DNA from: an uncultured Candidatus Melainabacteria bacterium
GTDB taxonomy: Bacteria > Cyanobacteriota > Vampirovibrionia > Gastranaerophilales > Gastranaerophilaceae
NCBI GenBank assembly: GCA_949927415.1
Contig: CATLFB010000001.1
Coordinates: 62,001 to 126,000 of the forward strand
Reading direction: 5' to 3'
Length of the DNA: 64,000 nucleotides
Shown here: positions 1 to 8,838 of the stretch, one piece after another
Layout: every line of letters starts with the position of its first letter
Numbering within the stretch: position 1 is the first letter of the stretch
Notes under the pieces: generated by a model
The model's database searches: none
The model's input: only the letters and a program-made list of their open reading frames with translations
Told to the model about the DNA's origin: nothing
Program-made: the position numbers and the translations under genes

Positions 1-65
1 TATTTAATTTTCACTACCCTCACACACTTTGAGGAATTGTTTGTAACCTTTCAGCCACATTTTTT

Positions 66-93
66 ATTGTACCTGCTCAAAGTTGAAAGTCAA
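66..93 (-). promoter_or_regulatory. Leftward promoter aimed off the window edge
   Basis: On the minus strand TTGACT (93-88) is followed after 16 nt by TACAAT (71-66), a good sigma70-type match. An ATG lies at 60-58, 5 nt after the -10 box, and opens an 18-codon frame ending at 4. Whether this peptide (MWLKGYK...) is made, or whether the transcript is an RNA running past the window edge, cannot be decided. Nothing else is recognised in 1-111. Confidence 0.4.
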
Positions 94-111
94 GAGATAT
101 TTTATAAAATT

Positions 112-143
112 AAAAAAGCCCTTTCTGTTGCGAAAAGGCTTTT
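112..143 (-). terminator. Rho-independent terminator of infC
   Basis: Inverted repeat AAAAGCC (114-120) / GGCTTTT (137-143). Read on the minus strand it ends in a T run (complement of A112-A117), just downstream of the infC stop codon. Confidence 0.8.
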
Positions 144-148
144 CAAAT

Positions 149-691
149 TTAATTAGATGCCTGCGGAGCCAAGTATAACGTAACATTACGCCCTTCAAGC
201 ATTGGTTTCTTCTCTATCGTCAAAGGTTCTGACTTCAAATCCTCAATAAACCTGTTTGCAAGGTCAAATGCAAGATTTGAATGCTGCATTTCGCGTCCGC
301 GCATCATTATAACAACTTTTACCTTGTTGCCCTGCGCAATGAACTTTTGAATATTCTTGATACGAACCTGATAGTCATGCGTGTCGATTTTGTAACGGAT
401 TTTAACCTCTTTTACTTCAACCGTATGCTGTTTTTTCTTGGCCTCTTTAGCCTTTTTTTCCATTTCGTATTTATATTTGCCGTAATTTAAAATTTTTGCG
501 ACAGGCGGAACTTGGTTCGGGCTGATTAAAACTAAATCCAAATCAGCATCATAAGCCATTTTTAAAGCTTTTGAAGTTTCCACAACTCCGTGATTTTCGC
601 CTTTATCGTCTATTAATCTGACTTCGCGCGCTCTTATGCGTTCGTTCATAATCGCCTGATCGCGGTCTCTGTTTCTGTTATCGTTTGCTAT
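149..691 (-). CDS. infC: Translation initiation factor IF-3
   Basis: IF-3 binds the 30S subunit and checks initiator tRNA and start codon. The canonical IF-3 start NERIRAREVRLID and the C-terminal domain (RGREMQHSNLAFDLANRF, near residues 130-150) are both present. The first ATG is at 649, but no Shine-Dalgarno lies before it. Upstream in frame, an ATA codon at 691-689 sits 8 nt after GGAG (AAGGAG), with a stop codon just before. I therefore place the start at AUA, giving 180 aa with an N-terminal IANDNRNRDRDQAI extension. Use of AUU/AUC/AUA starts that IF-3 itself discriminates against is the known basis of infC autoregulation. An extended -10 (TGG-TATTAT, 731-723) lies about 25 nt upstream. 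rpmI and rplT, the usual neighbours, do not follow; the gene ends in its own terminator. Confidence 0.93.
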   Translation of the reverse strand: MANDNRNRDRDQAIMNERIRAREVRLIDDKGENHGVVETSKALKMAYDADLDLVLISPNQVPPVAKILNYGKYKYEMEKKAKEAKKKQHTVEVKEVKIRYKIDTHDYQVRIKNIQKFIAQGNKVKVVIMMRGREMQHSNLAFDLANRFIEDLKSEPLTIEKKPMLEGRNVTLYLAPQASN

Positions 692-923
692 TGTCGTGTC
701 TCCTTATATTATTTACAGTTTAATAATACCACAAGTTACCATTTTTTGCACGTTTCAGGGGTAAAATTTTTATGTTACAAATTGTTAAATCTGTTTTTTA
801 AGCCCCAAACCCTTATCATTAAAGGATTTTCAAAATCCGCATAAAAACATGTGCTAAAGTTTAATAACCCAAATGCCGATATATATTTTGTTAAGATTAC
901 ACAAATTTATAGGAGTATTGATT

Positions 924-1097
924 ATGAGAAGAAAAAAAGCTAGCATGATGGCACTAAAAGAGAATATGTCACTTGCGCCGGTTAGGAACGTAAAAATTGA
1001 TGAGGAGGTAACTTTCTCGGTCGAAATTCCTTTACAAATTCTATTTGACCAGTTTACAACATTTATTTCAAAAACAGATTTCAAAGATATCGCATAA
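924..1097 (+). CDS. Small hypothetical protein (57 aa)
   Basis: The start at 924 is chosen because GGAG lies 8 nt upstream (ataGGAGtattgattATG); a longer in-frame reading from 873 has no such site. The product begins MRRKKASMMALKENM and is soluble, with a basic N-terminus and no signal or membrane segment. I do not recognise a family. It is a monocistronic unit with its own terminator immediately downstream, which supports a real gene. Confidence 0.6.
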   Translation: MRRKKASMMALKENMSLAPVRNVKIDEEVTFSVEIPLQILFDQFTTFISKTDFKDIA

Positions 1098-1103
1098 TTA
1101 ACT

Positions 1104-1132
1104 AAAAGCCCTTTTTATGAGGGCTTTTTTAG
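1104..1132 (+). terminator. Rho-independent terminator
   Basis: AAAAGCCC (1104-1111) pairs with GGGCTTTT (1121-1128), followed by a T run. It closes the 57-aa gene. Confidence 0.85.
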
Positions 1133-1240
1133 TATAAATGGTTACAATATATTAAATTGTATTGCCGGATAGTTATTTGTCGGTATACATAACCCTTTGC
1201 TTGTATTAAAATTTTCTCATAAGATGAGGGTATGTAACTG

Positions 1241-3355
1241 ATGAAAAAAACAGTGATAACAATTTTAGGTATTTTAACATTGTGCCAGCCGGCATGGGCA
1301 GGATTCAAAGAGCATTACGATCTTGCACAGCAGTATCTCACCAATTACCAGTATTCAAGCGCGATTTCGGAATTCAAAAACGCGCTTAAAATCAATTATC
1401 TAGATAATTCAGCAAGAGTCGGACTTGTAAATGCTTATCTTGCACGCGGAACTTATCATGCTAACACATCATCAGATTATAACAAAGCCGCAGACGACTA
1501 CAGAAGCGCCCTGTTTTATCTTACAATGTATCCGAATGCAAATTCGGTAAAAAATTCTTCACATGCAATTACGCAGGTTAGCGGAAACCTTGAAAAGTGC
1601 CTTGAATTTACAAAAGCCTCAAGAGCACCGCAAGCTAGATTCAATAAAGCAAAACAACTTAGAGCAGAAGGGAATTTCTCAGCTGCCGCCTATGAATTTT
1701 CACAGGCCCTGAGCGGAAAAGAATACGTAAAAGACAGTCTTGAACAAATTGGCGACATCATGAAGCTTTTGGGCAATGACCCGAAAAGTGCCGAATATTA
1801 CAGAAAAGCTGTCGCCGCGGCTCCAAATGATGTTCCGCTGAGACTTTCTTATGCTAAAGTTCTTGATAAACTCGGAAGTGAAGACTTGGCCGTGCAGGAA
1901 TACAATTTTATCCTAACCAGAAGCGTTGATAACAAAGAAGTCTTATATTCTTTAGAGAGAATTTACAAGAAAAAACTTGAGGCAAACGAAAAAGATGCCG
2001 ATACAATAGCAAACTTAGGGGCAATCCTGCAAAAGCAGGGAAAACTTGAAGATGCCCTTTCCTACTATCAGAAAGCCGAATCAATAGATCCTTCAAACAT
2101 AAATACACGCCTGAATGTCGGAACACTTTATCAGCAAAAAGGCGATTACAAAACAGCAATCGTCGCTTACGACAGCGTTTTAATCCTTTATCCGGATAAC
2201 GTGCAGGCAAACCTTTATAAAGCGCAATCGCTTGCCGCACAAGGCGACAACAAGGGCGCTCAGAATTATTTCAAAAAAGTCCTGAGCCTTGAACCTGACA
2301 ACGAAATTGCGCTCAATGAAATGTTCAGCAATGCAAAAGCCTCAATGACCCCAATGCAGTATGTTGACTACGTCAAAAAGAACGCAAACGCAACTGTTGC
2401 CGGCGAAATGCTTTACAATTACGCGCTTGATTTGCATAAACAAAACAAACTTGAAGATGCAATAAGCGTCTATTCAGAAATCACAAAAGCCACAAATAAT
2501 CCGGAAGTTTTCGTAAACCTTGCAATTGCACAGGGACAGATGAAAAATTACGACGGCGCATTGACAACTTTAAACAATGCAAAATCAAAATTCCCCGAAA
2601 ACGCACAGATTGCCGATGCGATTAAAAATATTCAAAACGAAAATATCGCAACAAAATTTGACCGCGCGGCAGAATATTTCAATAACAAAGATTACGAAAA
2701 CGCGATTAAAGAATATGCAAAAGTCCAGCCGCCGACAGCAGAATCAATGCTTGGTATTGCATCGGCTTACCAGAATTTGGAAAACCGCGCCAAAGCAATC
2801 GAATATTATCAAAAAGCGCTTTCTCTAAAGCCGACGGATTCTGATATTGCTTATTACATCGGCGTTTTATACGCAGAAGAAGAAAATAATACCGCGGCCG
2901 AAGAATATTTAAGAAAATCTCTTGCACTCAACAAAAACAACAAAAAGGCCTCTGATTATCTCAAATCTCTTCAGGATCAGAACAATTCAAACATGCTGAA
3001 TCAGGCAATCGCGCTTTATGACAGCGAAAAGTACGACGAAAGCTTAAAATTATTCAACAAACTTCTTGTTGCAGACCCGATGAATGCTTACGGGTACTAT
3101 TACCGCGGAATGATTTTCGATGTAAAAGAAAACAAAGCCGATGCAGTTAACAACTTCAAAAACGCGCTAAAATTCGGCAGTGCCGAGGAATTAAATATCG
3201 TAAATTACCTTATCGCAGTAGATTTAGACGGAATGGAAAAATACAAAGAAGCATACCCGTATTACCGGAAATATTCAACATCAAACGCCCCCGATGATGA
3301 ATACAAACAGTATGCAAAAACACGGCTGGAAGAATTAAAACAATATGCAAAATAA
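1241..3355 (+). CDS. Secreted multi-TPR repeat protein
   Basis: A 704-aa protein with an N-terminal signal peptide (basic MKK, hydrophobic stretch, cleavage expected after PAWA near residue 20). Tetratricopeptide repeats fill the rest; typical A/G-x3-Y motifs recur (for example KLEDALSYYQKAESIDPSN, KAIEYYQKALSLKPTD, YDESLKLFNKLLVADP). TPR solenoids are scaffolds for protein complexes, so it probably assembles or organises envelope proteins; no enzyme domain is visible. GAGGG lies about 10 nt before the ATG. Its last 11 bases overlap dusB, so the two are probably cotranscribed. The partner proteins are unknown. Confidence 0.85.
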   Translation: MKKTVITILGILTLCQPAWAGFKEHYDLAQQYLTNYQYSSAISEFKNALKINYLDNSARVGLVNAYLARGTYHANTSSDYNKAADDYRSALFYLTMYPNANSVKNSSHAITQVSGNLEKCLEFTKASRAPQARFNKAKQLRAEGNFSAAAYEFSQALSGKEYVKDSLEQIGDIMKLLGNDPKSAEYYRKAVAAAPNDVPLRLSYAKVLDKLGSEDLAVQEYNFILTRSVDNKEVLYSLERIYKKKLEANEKDADTIANLGAILQKQGKLEDALSYYQKAESIDPSNINTRLNVGTLYQQKGDYKTAIVAYDSVLILYPDNVQANLYKAQSLAAQGDNKGAQNYFKKVLSLEPDNEIALNEMFSNAKASMTPMQYVDYVKKNANATVAGEMLYNYALDLHKQNKLEDAISVYSEITKATNNPEVFVNLAIAQGQMKNYDGALTTLNNAKSKFPENAQIADAIKNIQNENIATKFDRAAEYFNNKDYENAIKEYAKVQPPTAESMLGIASAYQNLENRAKAIEYYQKALSLKPTDSDIAYYIGVLYAEEENNTAAEEYLRKSLALNKNNKKASDYLKSLQDQNNSNMLNQAIALYDSEKYDESLKLFNKLLVADPMNAYGYYYRGMIFDVKENKADAVNNFKNALKFGSAEELNIVNYLIAVDLDGMEKYKEAYPYYRKYSTSNAPDDEYKQYAKTRLEELKQYAK

Positions 3356-4319
3356 AGTTAAAAACTTGATACAAAGCAGGGTATCGCTTGCGCCGATGGC
3401 CGGAATCACAGACTATGTCTTGAGAAGCCTGGTCAGAAGATATTCTCCTGAGGTTTTGCTCACAACAGAAATGATAAGTTCGGAATACCTTGCCCAGACT
3501 CTTCACGGGCGCTCAGGTACGGAAATTTTCAAACGCGACAACGACCACAGCCCGATTTCATACCAGATTAGCGGTCACAAGCCGGATATGATGAGAAAAG
3601 CGGCAGAATTCCTGAATAATTACGCAGACATGATTGATATAAACATGGGATGTCCGGTAAACAAAGTTGTAAAAGGTCAGGACGGCTGCGCTTTGATGCG
3701 TAACCCTGAACTTGCCGGCACTCTCGTAAAAGCCGTAAAAGAAGGTACCGATAGACCGGTAAGCGTAAAATTCCGCCTCGGCTACACTCTGGATGAGTTG
3801 AACTTCGTTGACTTCGGCGTAAAAATGCAGGAAGCAGGCGCAAACTTTATCACAATCCATGGACGCACGCGATCGCAAATGTATTCAGGCCATGCCGACT
3901 GGGCAAAAATCGCACAATTAAAATCTGCAGTTGATATTCCTGTTTTTGCAAACGGTGATATCGTTGATATTGAAAGCGCTGAAAAATGTCTTGAACTTTC
4001 AAAAGCAGACGGGATTGCAGTGGGGCGCGGAGCGCTAGGCGATCCGACCTTGCTTGGAAGGATTTCGCATTATCTAAAAACCGGCGAAAAGCTTGACGCG
4101 CCGACACTGGAAGAAAAAGCCGCAATGCTTCAGCGCCATCTTAATGAAGAAATTGCTTTGCGCGGAGAAAATGTCGGTATTAAATTTATGAGAAAATTCT
4201 ATCCGTATTACTTTGCCGGATTCAAAAATGCTAAACAACTCCGCACACAGCTTGTTGTTGAAGAAGATTATGAAAACATTATAAAAATGCTGAAAGAGTT
4301 AAGATTTGTAACACTATAA
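3345..4319 (+). CDS. dusB: tRNA-dihydrouridine synthase (DusB-like)
   Basis: A 324-aa FMN enzyme that reduces specific uridines to dihydrouridine in the tRNA D-loop. It has the family start VSLAPMAGITD, the catalytic-cysteine region DINMGCPVNKVVKGQDGCALM, the FMN/substrate motif ITIHGRTRSQMYSGHADW and the phosphate-binding GVGRGALGDP-type loop (AVGRGALGDPTLLG). Length and motifs fit the DusB group; the subfamily is inferred. The start overlaps the TPR gene by 11 nt, suggesting translational coupling. Confidence 0.92.
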   Translation: MQNKVKNLIQSRVSLAPMAGITDYVLRSLVRRYSPEVLLTTEMISSEYLAQTLHGRSGTEIFKRDNDHSPISYQISGHKPDMMRKAAEFLNNYADMIDINMGCPVNKVVKGQDGCALMRNPELAGTLVKAVKEGTDRPVSVKFRLGYTLDELNFVDFGVKMQEAGANFITIHGRTRSQMYSGHADWAKIAQLKSAVDIPVFANGDIVDIESAEKCLELSKADGIAVGRGALGDPTLLGRISHYLKTGEKLDAPTLEEKAAMLQRHLNEEIALRGENVGIKFMRKFYPYYFAGFKNAKQLRTQLVVEEDYENIIKMLKELRFVTL

Positions 4320-4377
4320 CATTAACAAGACAAATTTTAGAATTCACCCCCCTTAAGAATAGCAAAGGAGAAAAATT

Positions 4378-4767
4378 ATGGCCATCGGATTAAATATCAA
4401 CGGACAAACAGCTTCAAAACTAATCAAAAAGAGTTCAGAATTTGCCTCGCCTAAGTTTGACGGGCTTAAAATGATTCATTCGCATTATCACAAGCCAAAT
4501 AAAAGTCCGCTTAATCCTGAAATTGAAACCCTCCAATTTATTAACAGCGGGAAGATTCAGTCGGAATTTTCGACACGAAAATTCCAAAACGGAGACCGTT
4601 TTGAGGTTTACAGACTTCCTGATGAAGTTATAAAAGTTTTGAAAAACAAATTTGGTGAAATCAAAGCATTTAAAAGTTCAATAGCACAGCACAATCATAA
4701 ACCTGCGATTGCTTATGAAAATGCAAAAAATGCTATGCGCTCAAAAACCCATAACTTTTTAGCATAG
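4378..4767 (+). CDS. Hypothetical protein (129 aa)
   Basis: A strong RBS (AAAGGAG, 7 nt before ATG) supports the start. The product (MAIGLNINGQTASKL...) is basic and soluble, with a SPKFDGLK segment resembling short N-terminal motifs in other lineage-specific proteins of this window. No known domain is recognised. It lies 10 nt before the next gene, probably in one transcript that ends at 5364-5395. Confidence 0.7.
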   Translation: MAIGLNINGQTASKLIKKSSEFASPKFDGLKMIHSHYHKPNKSPLNPEIETLQFINSGKIQSEFSTRKFQNGDRFEVYRLPDEVIKVLKNKFGEIKAFKSSIAQHNHKPAIAYENAKNAMRSKTHNFLA

Positions 4768-4777
4768 GGTGTGAATT

Positions 4778-5362
4778 ATGAACCTGAGCAATCTTACATA
4801 TATTCCGCAAAAGCTAAAAATAACGACATCAAGAAATCCGGTTGATTATTTTAGACTTTATAAGCTTTATTCAAAGGAAAGAAATGCAGATCTTGTAAAT
4901 TTCAGAGCTTTTATATATAGTGCGGATTCATTACTTGTAAGACGCGGTCTGCGTGTTATAAAAGATGAAGATGGCAGTATTCTTGCAGGTTATACTTACA
5001 AATTAAGAAAAAACAAACTTGAGCAAAAAAGCATTTACATAGAAGGACTTGCAAGAAACAAAAGCAAGAATACTAAATCGTTTATGCATCAAATATACAG
5101 CGACATGAAAAACATTGCGATAAAGAAGAATGCTGAAGAGTTAACTTGTTTTTCAATGACAACGGATCATGCACTCAGAGCAAAATACGAAAAACTCGGA
5201 TTTAGAATAGACCATAGGGTGGACATTGTTCAAGCTTATCTTATGAGAAGTCCGGTAAACAATTTTTTAAACTCAGCATGGTTTAAACTTGAACAATACA
5301 AAGGGGTTCTCGGAATCAACAACCTGCTGCAATCATGCAAAACTAAACAATTAAAACCATAA
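4778..5362 (+). CDS. GNAT-like acetyltransferase, putative
   Basis: A 194-aa protein. Residues about 60-150 look like a GNAT fold: a strand (ILAGYTYKL), the segment KSIYIEGLARNKSKNTKSF followed by a helix, and ALRAKYEKLGFRID, a typical GNAT motif B ending in YxKLGF. The acetyl-CoA pyrophosphate loop is not a clean R/Q-x-x-G-x-G/A, so activity is uncertain. The substrate is unknown. Spacing to the preceding gene suggests an operon. Confidence 0.6.
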   Translation: MNLSNLTYIPQKLKITTSRNPVDYFRLYKLYSKERNADLVNFRAFIYSADSLLVRRGLRVIKDEDGSILAGYTYKLRKNKLEQKSIYIEGLARNKSKNTKSFMHQIYSDMKNIAIKKNAEELTCFSMTTDHALRAKYEKLGFRIDHRVDIVQAYLMRSPVNNFLNSAWFKLEQYKGVLGINNLLQSCKTKQLKP

Positions 5363-5363
5363 A

Positions 5364-5395
5364 AAAACCTCTCTTTTAAGATGGAGAGAGGTTTT
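5364..5395. terminator. Rho-independent terminator, possibly bidirectional
   Basis: AAAACCTCTC (5364-5373) / GAGAGGTTTT (5386-5395). A and T tracts on both sides let it end the rightward 4378-5362 unit and the leftward argS transcript. Confidence 0.85.
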
Positions 5396-5464
5396 AAATA
5401 CTTTAAGTTTTGCTTGAATAAAAGCGCAAATGTAAAAATCCGGCTTGACATTTAAGCCGAGGAA

Positions 5465-7216
5465 TTACATTCTCTCAGGCGCCGTAACTGCCAGAATATC
5501 AAGCGCATTATTCAATACCTGTTTAACAGAAATCACAAGCGCCAAACGTGATTTCATCAACGCTTTGTCTTCCGAAATTACGCGGTTGGCATTGTAGAAT
5601 GAGTGGAATTCAGCCGCAAGTTCCTGAACATAGCGGCAAATCGTATAAACCTGACGTGTTTCAGCCGACATTTTTATCATTGACTTGAATTCTTCAAGCT
5701 TCAATATAAGCTTGCGAGCAGTGTCAAGAGTCGGAAGCACATCTTCTTGCTTGTAATTGTTTTTCAACTCTTCAAACTCTTTTACTGACAATGGCGCAGG
5801 AATTGTATTTCCGGATTCGGTGTCAATTTTTTCTTCAACAGCGTTTCTCAAAATTGAACAAGCCCTTGCATGCGCATATTGCACATAAAATACCGGATTT
5901 TCATCACTCTTTGTTTTCGCAAGTTCAATATCAAAATCAAGAGTTGTGTCGATATTTCGCATAGACATCCAGAAACGTGTCGCATCAACTCCAACTTCAT
6001 CAATCAAATCCTCAAGCGTTACCATGTTTTTGCGCTTGCCCATCCTGACTTCGTTTCCGTTGATAACAAGGTTTACCAACTGTCCTAAAAGCACTTCAAG
6101 TTTATCAGGGTCATAACCTAAAGCCTCAATTGACGCTCTGACACGCGCAACATAACCATGGTGATCCGCGCCCCAGATATTGATAAGTCTGTCAAATCCG
6201 CGTTCCAATTTATCAATATGATAAGCAATATCCGCTGTCAGATAGGTGTTTGACCCGTCGGCTTTCTTAATAACACGGTCCTGATCATCTCCGTAGTCAG
6301 AAGATTTGAACCAGTCAGCACCGTCTTTTTGATAAATCTTTCCGCTTGCTTTTAATTTATTTACGCATTGCTCAACTTTTCCTGAATTGTGAAGAGTTAA
6401 CTCTGAATAGAAATTGTCAAAATGCACGCGGAAATTGTCCAAAAGGTTTCGCTGAACTTTTTCTTCGTAATCTTTTGCATAATCACAAAGTTTTTGAAGC
6501 GGAATATTTTCTACCTTAGTTTTTGGAGATTTTTCAGCGTCTGCAAACAATTCAGCGTTTTCTTTAACAAAATCCTTTGCAACCGGAATCAGATAATCGC
6601 CCGGATAAAAGTTTTTACGTTCAATTTCATCAGTCGGGAAATCAACATCCTCGCCAAGAACTTGACGAATTCTTATGGCTAAAGAATTTCCAAGCTTTTG
6701 AATCTGGCTTCCGGCATCGTTAATATAAAATTCTTCATAAACCTCATGCCCGTAGAATTTCAAAAGATTAGCAAGAGCTGAACCCATAGCAGCCCATCTG
6801 CCATGACCAATGTGGAAAGGACCAGTCGGGTTTGCCGAAATATATTCGAGCAGAATCTTTTCTTTTGAAATATTTTCAGGTCGTCCGAAATTTTCGCGTT
6901 TTTTGAAAATTTCATCAACTGCGCCGCACAAAAGACTTTTGCCGGCCTTGAAGTTTATAAAACCGCCAATCACTGAATATTCATTATCTTCAAAATCAAT
7001 ATGCTCAAGAATCGCATTAGCAATCGCGGGCGGAGCAATTCTCGCTGAGCGCGCAAGCGAAGATACATTAACCGCAAAATCTCCGAAATCCGGATTTTTA
7101 GGCTTTTCCGCAACAAGCGTTCCTTTTGTGTATTCGCTCATTTGCCCGAGCATTTTTTCATCAATTGCCGCCTGAACGGCTGTCTCAATCTTTTCTATAA
7201 AATAATCTTTAATCAT
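5465..7216 (-). CDS. argS: Arginyl-tRNA synthetase
   Basis: A 583-aa class I synthetase that charges tRNA-Arg. The N-terminal ArgRS additional domain is followed by the HIGH signature in SANPTGPFHIGHGRWA (near residue 135), the DQDRVIKKADGSNTYLTADIAYH region, VRMGKRKNMVTLEDLIDEVG in place of KMSKS, and a C-terminal DALR anticodon-binding domain ending in APERM. GGAG lies 8-9 nt before the ATG and TATAAT about 35 nt further upstream. Length is normal for ArgRS. Confidence 0.97.
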   Translation of the reverse strand: MIKDYFIEKIETAVQAAIDEKMLGQMSEYTKGTLVAEKPKNPDFGDFAVNVSSLARSARIAPPAIANAILEHIDFEDNEYSVIGGFINFKAGKSLLCGAVDEIFKKRENFGRPENISKEKILLEYISANPTGPFHIGHGRWAAMGSALANLLKFYGHEVYEEFYINDAGSQIQKLGNSLAIRIRQVLGEDVDFPTDEIERKNFYPGDYLIPVAKDFVKENAELFADAEKSPKTKVENIPLQKLCDYAKDYEEKVQRNLLDNFRVHFDNFYSELTLHNSGKVEQCVNKLKASGKIYQKDGADWFKSSDYGDDQDRVIKKADGSNTYLTADIAYHIDKLERGFDRLINIWGADHHGYVARVRASIEALGYDPDKLEVLLGQLVNLVINGNEVRMGKRKNMVTLEDLIDEVGVDATRFWMSMRNIDTTLDFDIELAKTKSDENPVFYVQYAHARACSILRNAVEEKIDTESGNTIPAPLSVKEFEELKNNYKQEDVLPTLDTARKLILKLEEFKSMIKMSAETRQVYTICRYVQELAAEFHSFYNANRVISEDKALMKSRLALVISVKQVLNNALDILAVTAPERM

Positions 7217-7371
7217 CTTTTTCTCTCCGTAAAATTGCTTATATGAAAATTATACAATAAAAAGAAATTTGCCAATCATTTAACACCCATTTTGCAAATC
7301 AAATGTAAATTTTATCTTTACATTTTGCGCAGGAAAACATATATCAAATTTTTGTCCCCAAAACTTATATT

Positions 7372-7388
7372 TATAATATAATACTAAT
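7372..7388 (+). promoter_or_regulatory. Leaderless promoter of mgtE
   Basis: Two overlapping TATAAT hexamers (7372-7377 and 7377-7382). From the second, the expected transcription start falls on or next to the A of the ATG at 7389. No Shine-Dalgarno is visible. Confidence 0.6.
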
Positions 7389-8756
7389 ATGATGAATGTC
7401 TCAAACGTTATTGAAAGATTAAGGGAAATAATGGATGATGAAACTCTCGACCAGTTGAAAGAAGAACTGGACGGATTTCACAGTGCTGATTTGGCAGACA
7501 TTTTTCCCGAATTAAAACCTGAAGAGCGGCTTGAATGCTTCAGACTTCTTGATATTGAAAAAGCTGCAGAATTGATGGAATATCTATCTCCGCAGATGCA
7601 GGTTGAACTTTTAGGCGACATTGATCAGGAATCAGCGTCAAAAATCCTTACAAAACTTCCGCACGACGCGGCCGCTGACGTTCTTGGCGATATGGAAGAA
7701 GATGAGAGCGAAACTTATCTCGACAAATTGCCGCACAAGTTTTCGGAAGAAGTCAGAGAACTTCTGACCTACAACGAAGATACCGCAGGCGGGATTATGA
7801 ACCCGATTGTCCTTACCGTGAATTCAGACATGAGCGTTCAGGAAGTCTTGAATTACATCAGAGTAAAGGCTGAAAAAGACAATCTCGAACTTTATTATAT
7901 ATACGTAACAGACAAACAAAACCATCTTCTTGGCGTTGTTTCTTTGAGAAAACTTTTAACATCACCCGCCAATAAAAAAGTCGAAGATATCATGATTTCA
8001 GATATTGTAAAACTTCATGTTGACGATTACAGCGACTATATAACCGATGAATTTATGAAATACCAGTATAATGCCCTGCCTGTTGTTGACTTGTACAACA
8101 GACTAAAAGGTATGATTACATGGGATGACGTTCATGACCTGTTTGAAGAAGAAACAACTGAAGAAATCTACCAGTCATCAGGTATTTCAACCGAAGTGGT
8201 TGATGAGGATGAAATTCTTTCAGGAAACATCCTGAATGCAATTCGGGCAAGAACTCCATGGCTTTTCATTACGCTTCTTGGAGAATTTGTTGCGGTAAAT
8301 GTTGCGCATCATTTTGACCATACAATTGCTGCAATACCGATTGTGGCAATATTTATGCCGCTTCTGGCGGGACTTGGCGGAAACATCGGGACTCAGAGTA
8401 TTACGCTTATGGTGCGCGGGCTTTCGACAGGTCAGGTTACTATGAGTTCGGCTTTTCACCATATTATAAGAGAAATGAGTGTGGGATTGGTCATCGGAAC
8501 GATTTTCGGGCTAATCGTAACTTTTGCGACATTCGGCTGGCAGCACAGCATTGAACTCGGTGTTGTTGTCGGTATCGCAATGACAATAAATATGACAATG
8601 GCAACGATTATCGGCACTTTCACACCATTTGCCCTCAAATCACTCAACATAGACCCGGCTGTCGCCTCCGGCCCCGTAATCGCAACGACAATCGACGTTG
8701 TAGGTCTTGTTGTGTATTTTACACTTGTTTCAACTTTTCTTGTAAAAGTTTTTTAA
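7389..8756 (+). CDS. mgtE: Magnesium transporter MgtE
   Basis: A 455-aa inner-membrane Mg2+ channel. Order: N-terminal superhelical domain (residues about 30-130, with acidic DMEEDESETYLDKLP), a CBS pair (about 135-260, MNPIVLTVNSDMSVQEVL), the plug helix, then a five-helix membrane domain (about 285-455) containing PLLAGLGGNIGTQS and the pore segment GPVIATTIDVVGLVVYF. The start codon is the first of two adjacent ATGs, just after a -10 box, so the mRNA is probably leaderless. Confidence 0.96.
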   Translation: MMNVSNVIERLREIMDDETLDQLKEELDGFHSADLADIFPELKPEERLECFRLLDIEKAAELMEYLSPQMQVELLGDIDQESASKILTKLPHDAAADVLGDMEEDESETYLDKLPHKFSEEVRELLTYNEDTAGGIMNPIVLTVNSDMSVQEVLNYIRVKAEKDNLELYYIYVTDKQNHLLGVVSLRKLLTSPANKKVEDIMISDIVKLHVDDYSDYITDEFMKYQYNALPVVDLYNRLKGMITWDDVHDLFEEETTEEIYQSSGISTEVVDEDEILSGNILNAIRARTPWLFITLLGEFVAVNVAHHFDHTIAAIPIVAIFMPLLAGLGGNIGTQSITLMVRGLSTGQVTMSSAFHHIIREMSVGLVIGTIFGLIVTFATFGWQHSIELGVVVGIAMTINMTMATIIGTFTPFALKSLNIDPAVASGPVIATTIDVVGLVVYFTLVSTFLVKVF

Positions 8757-8838
8757 GAAAATCATTAAATTATTGTATATGCAAACAGAGAATATATAAT
8801 ATGATTATTAATATAAACGTGAATCACAAGGATATTTT

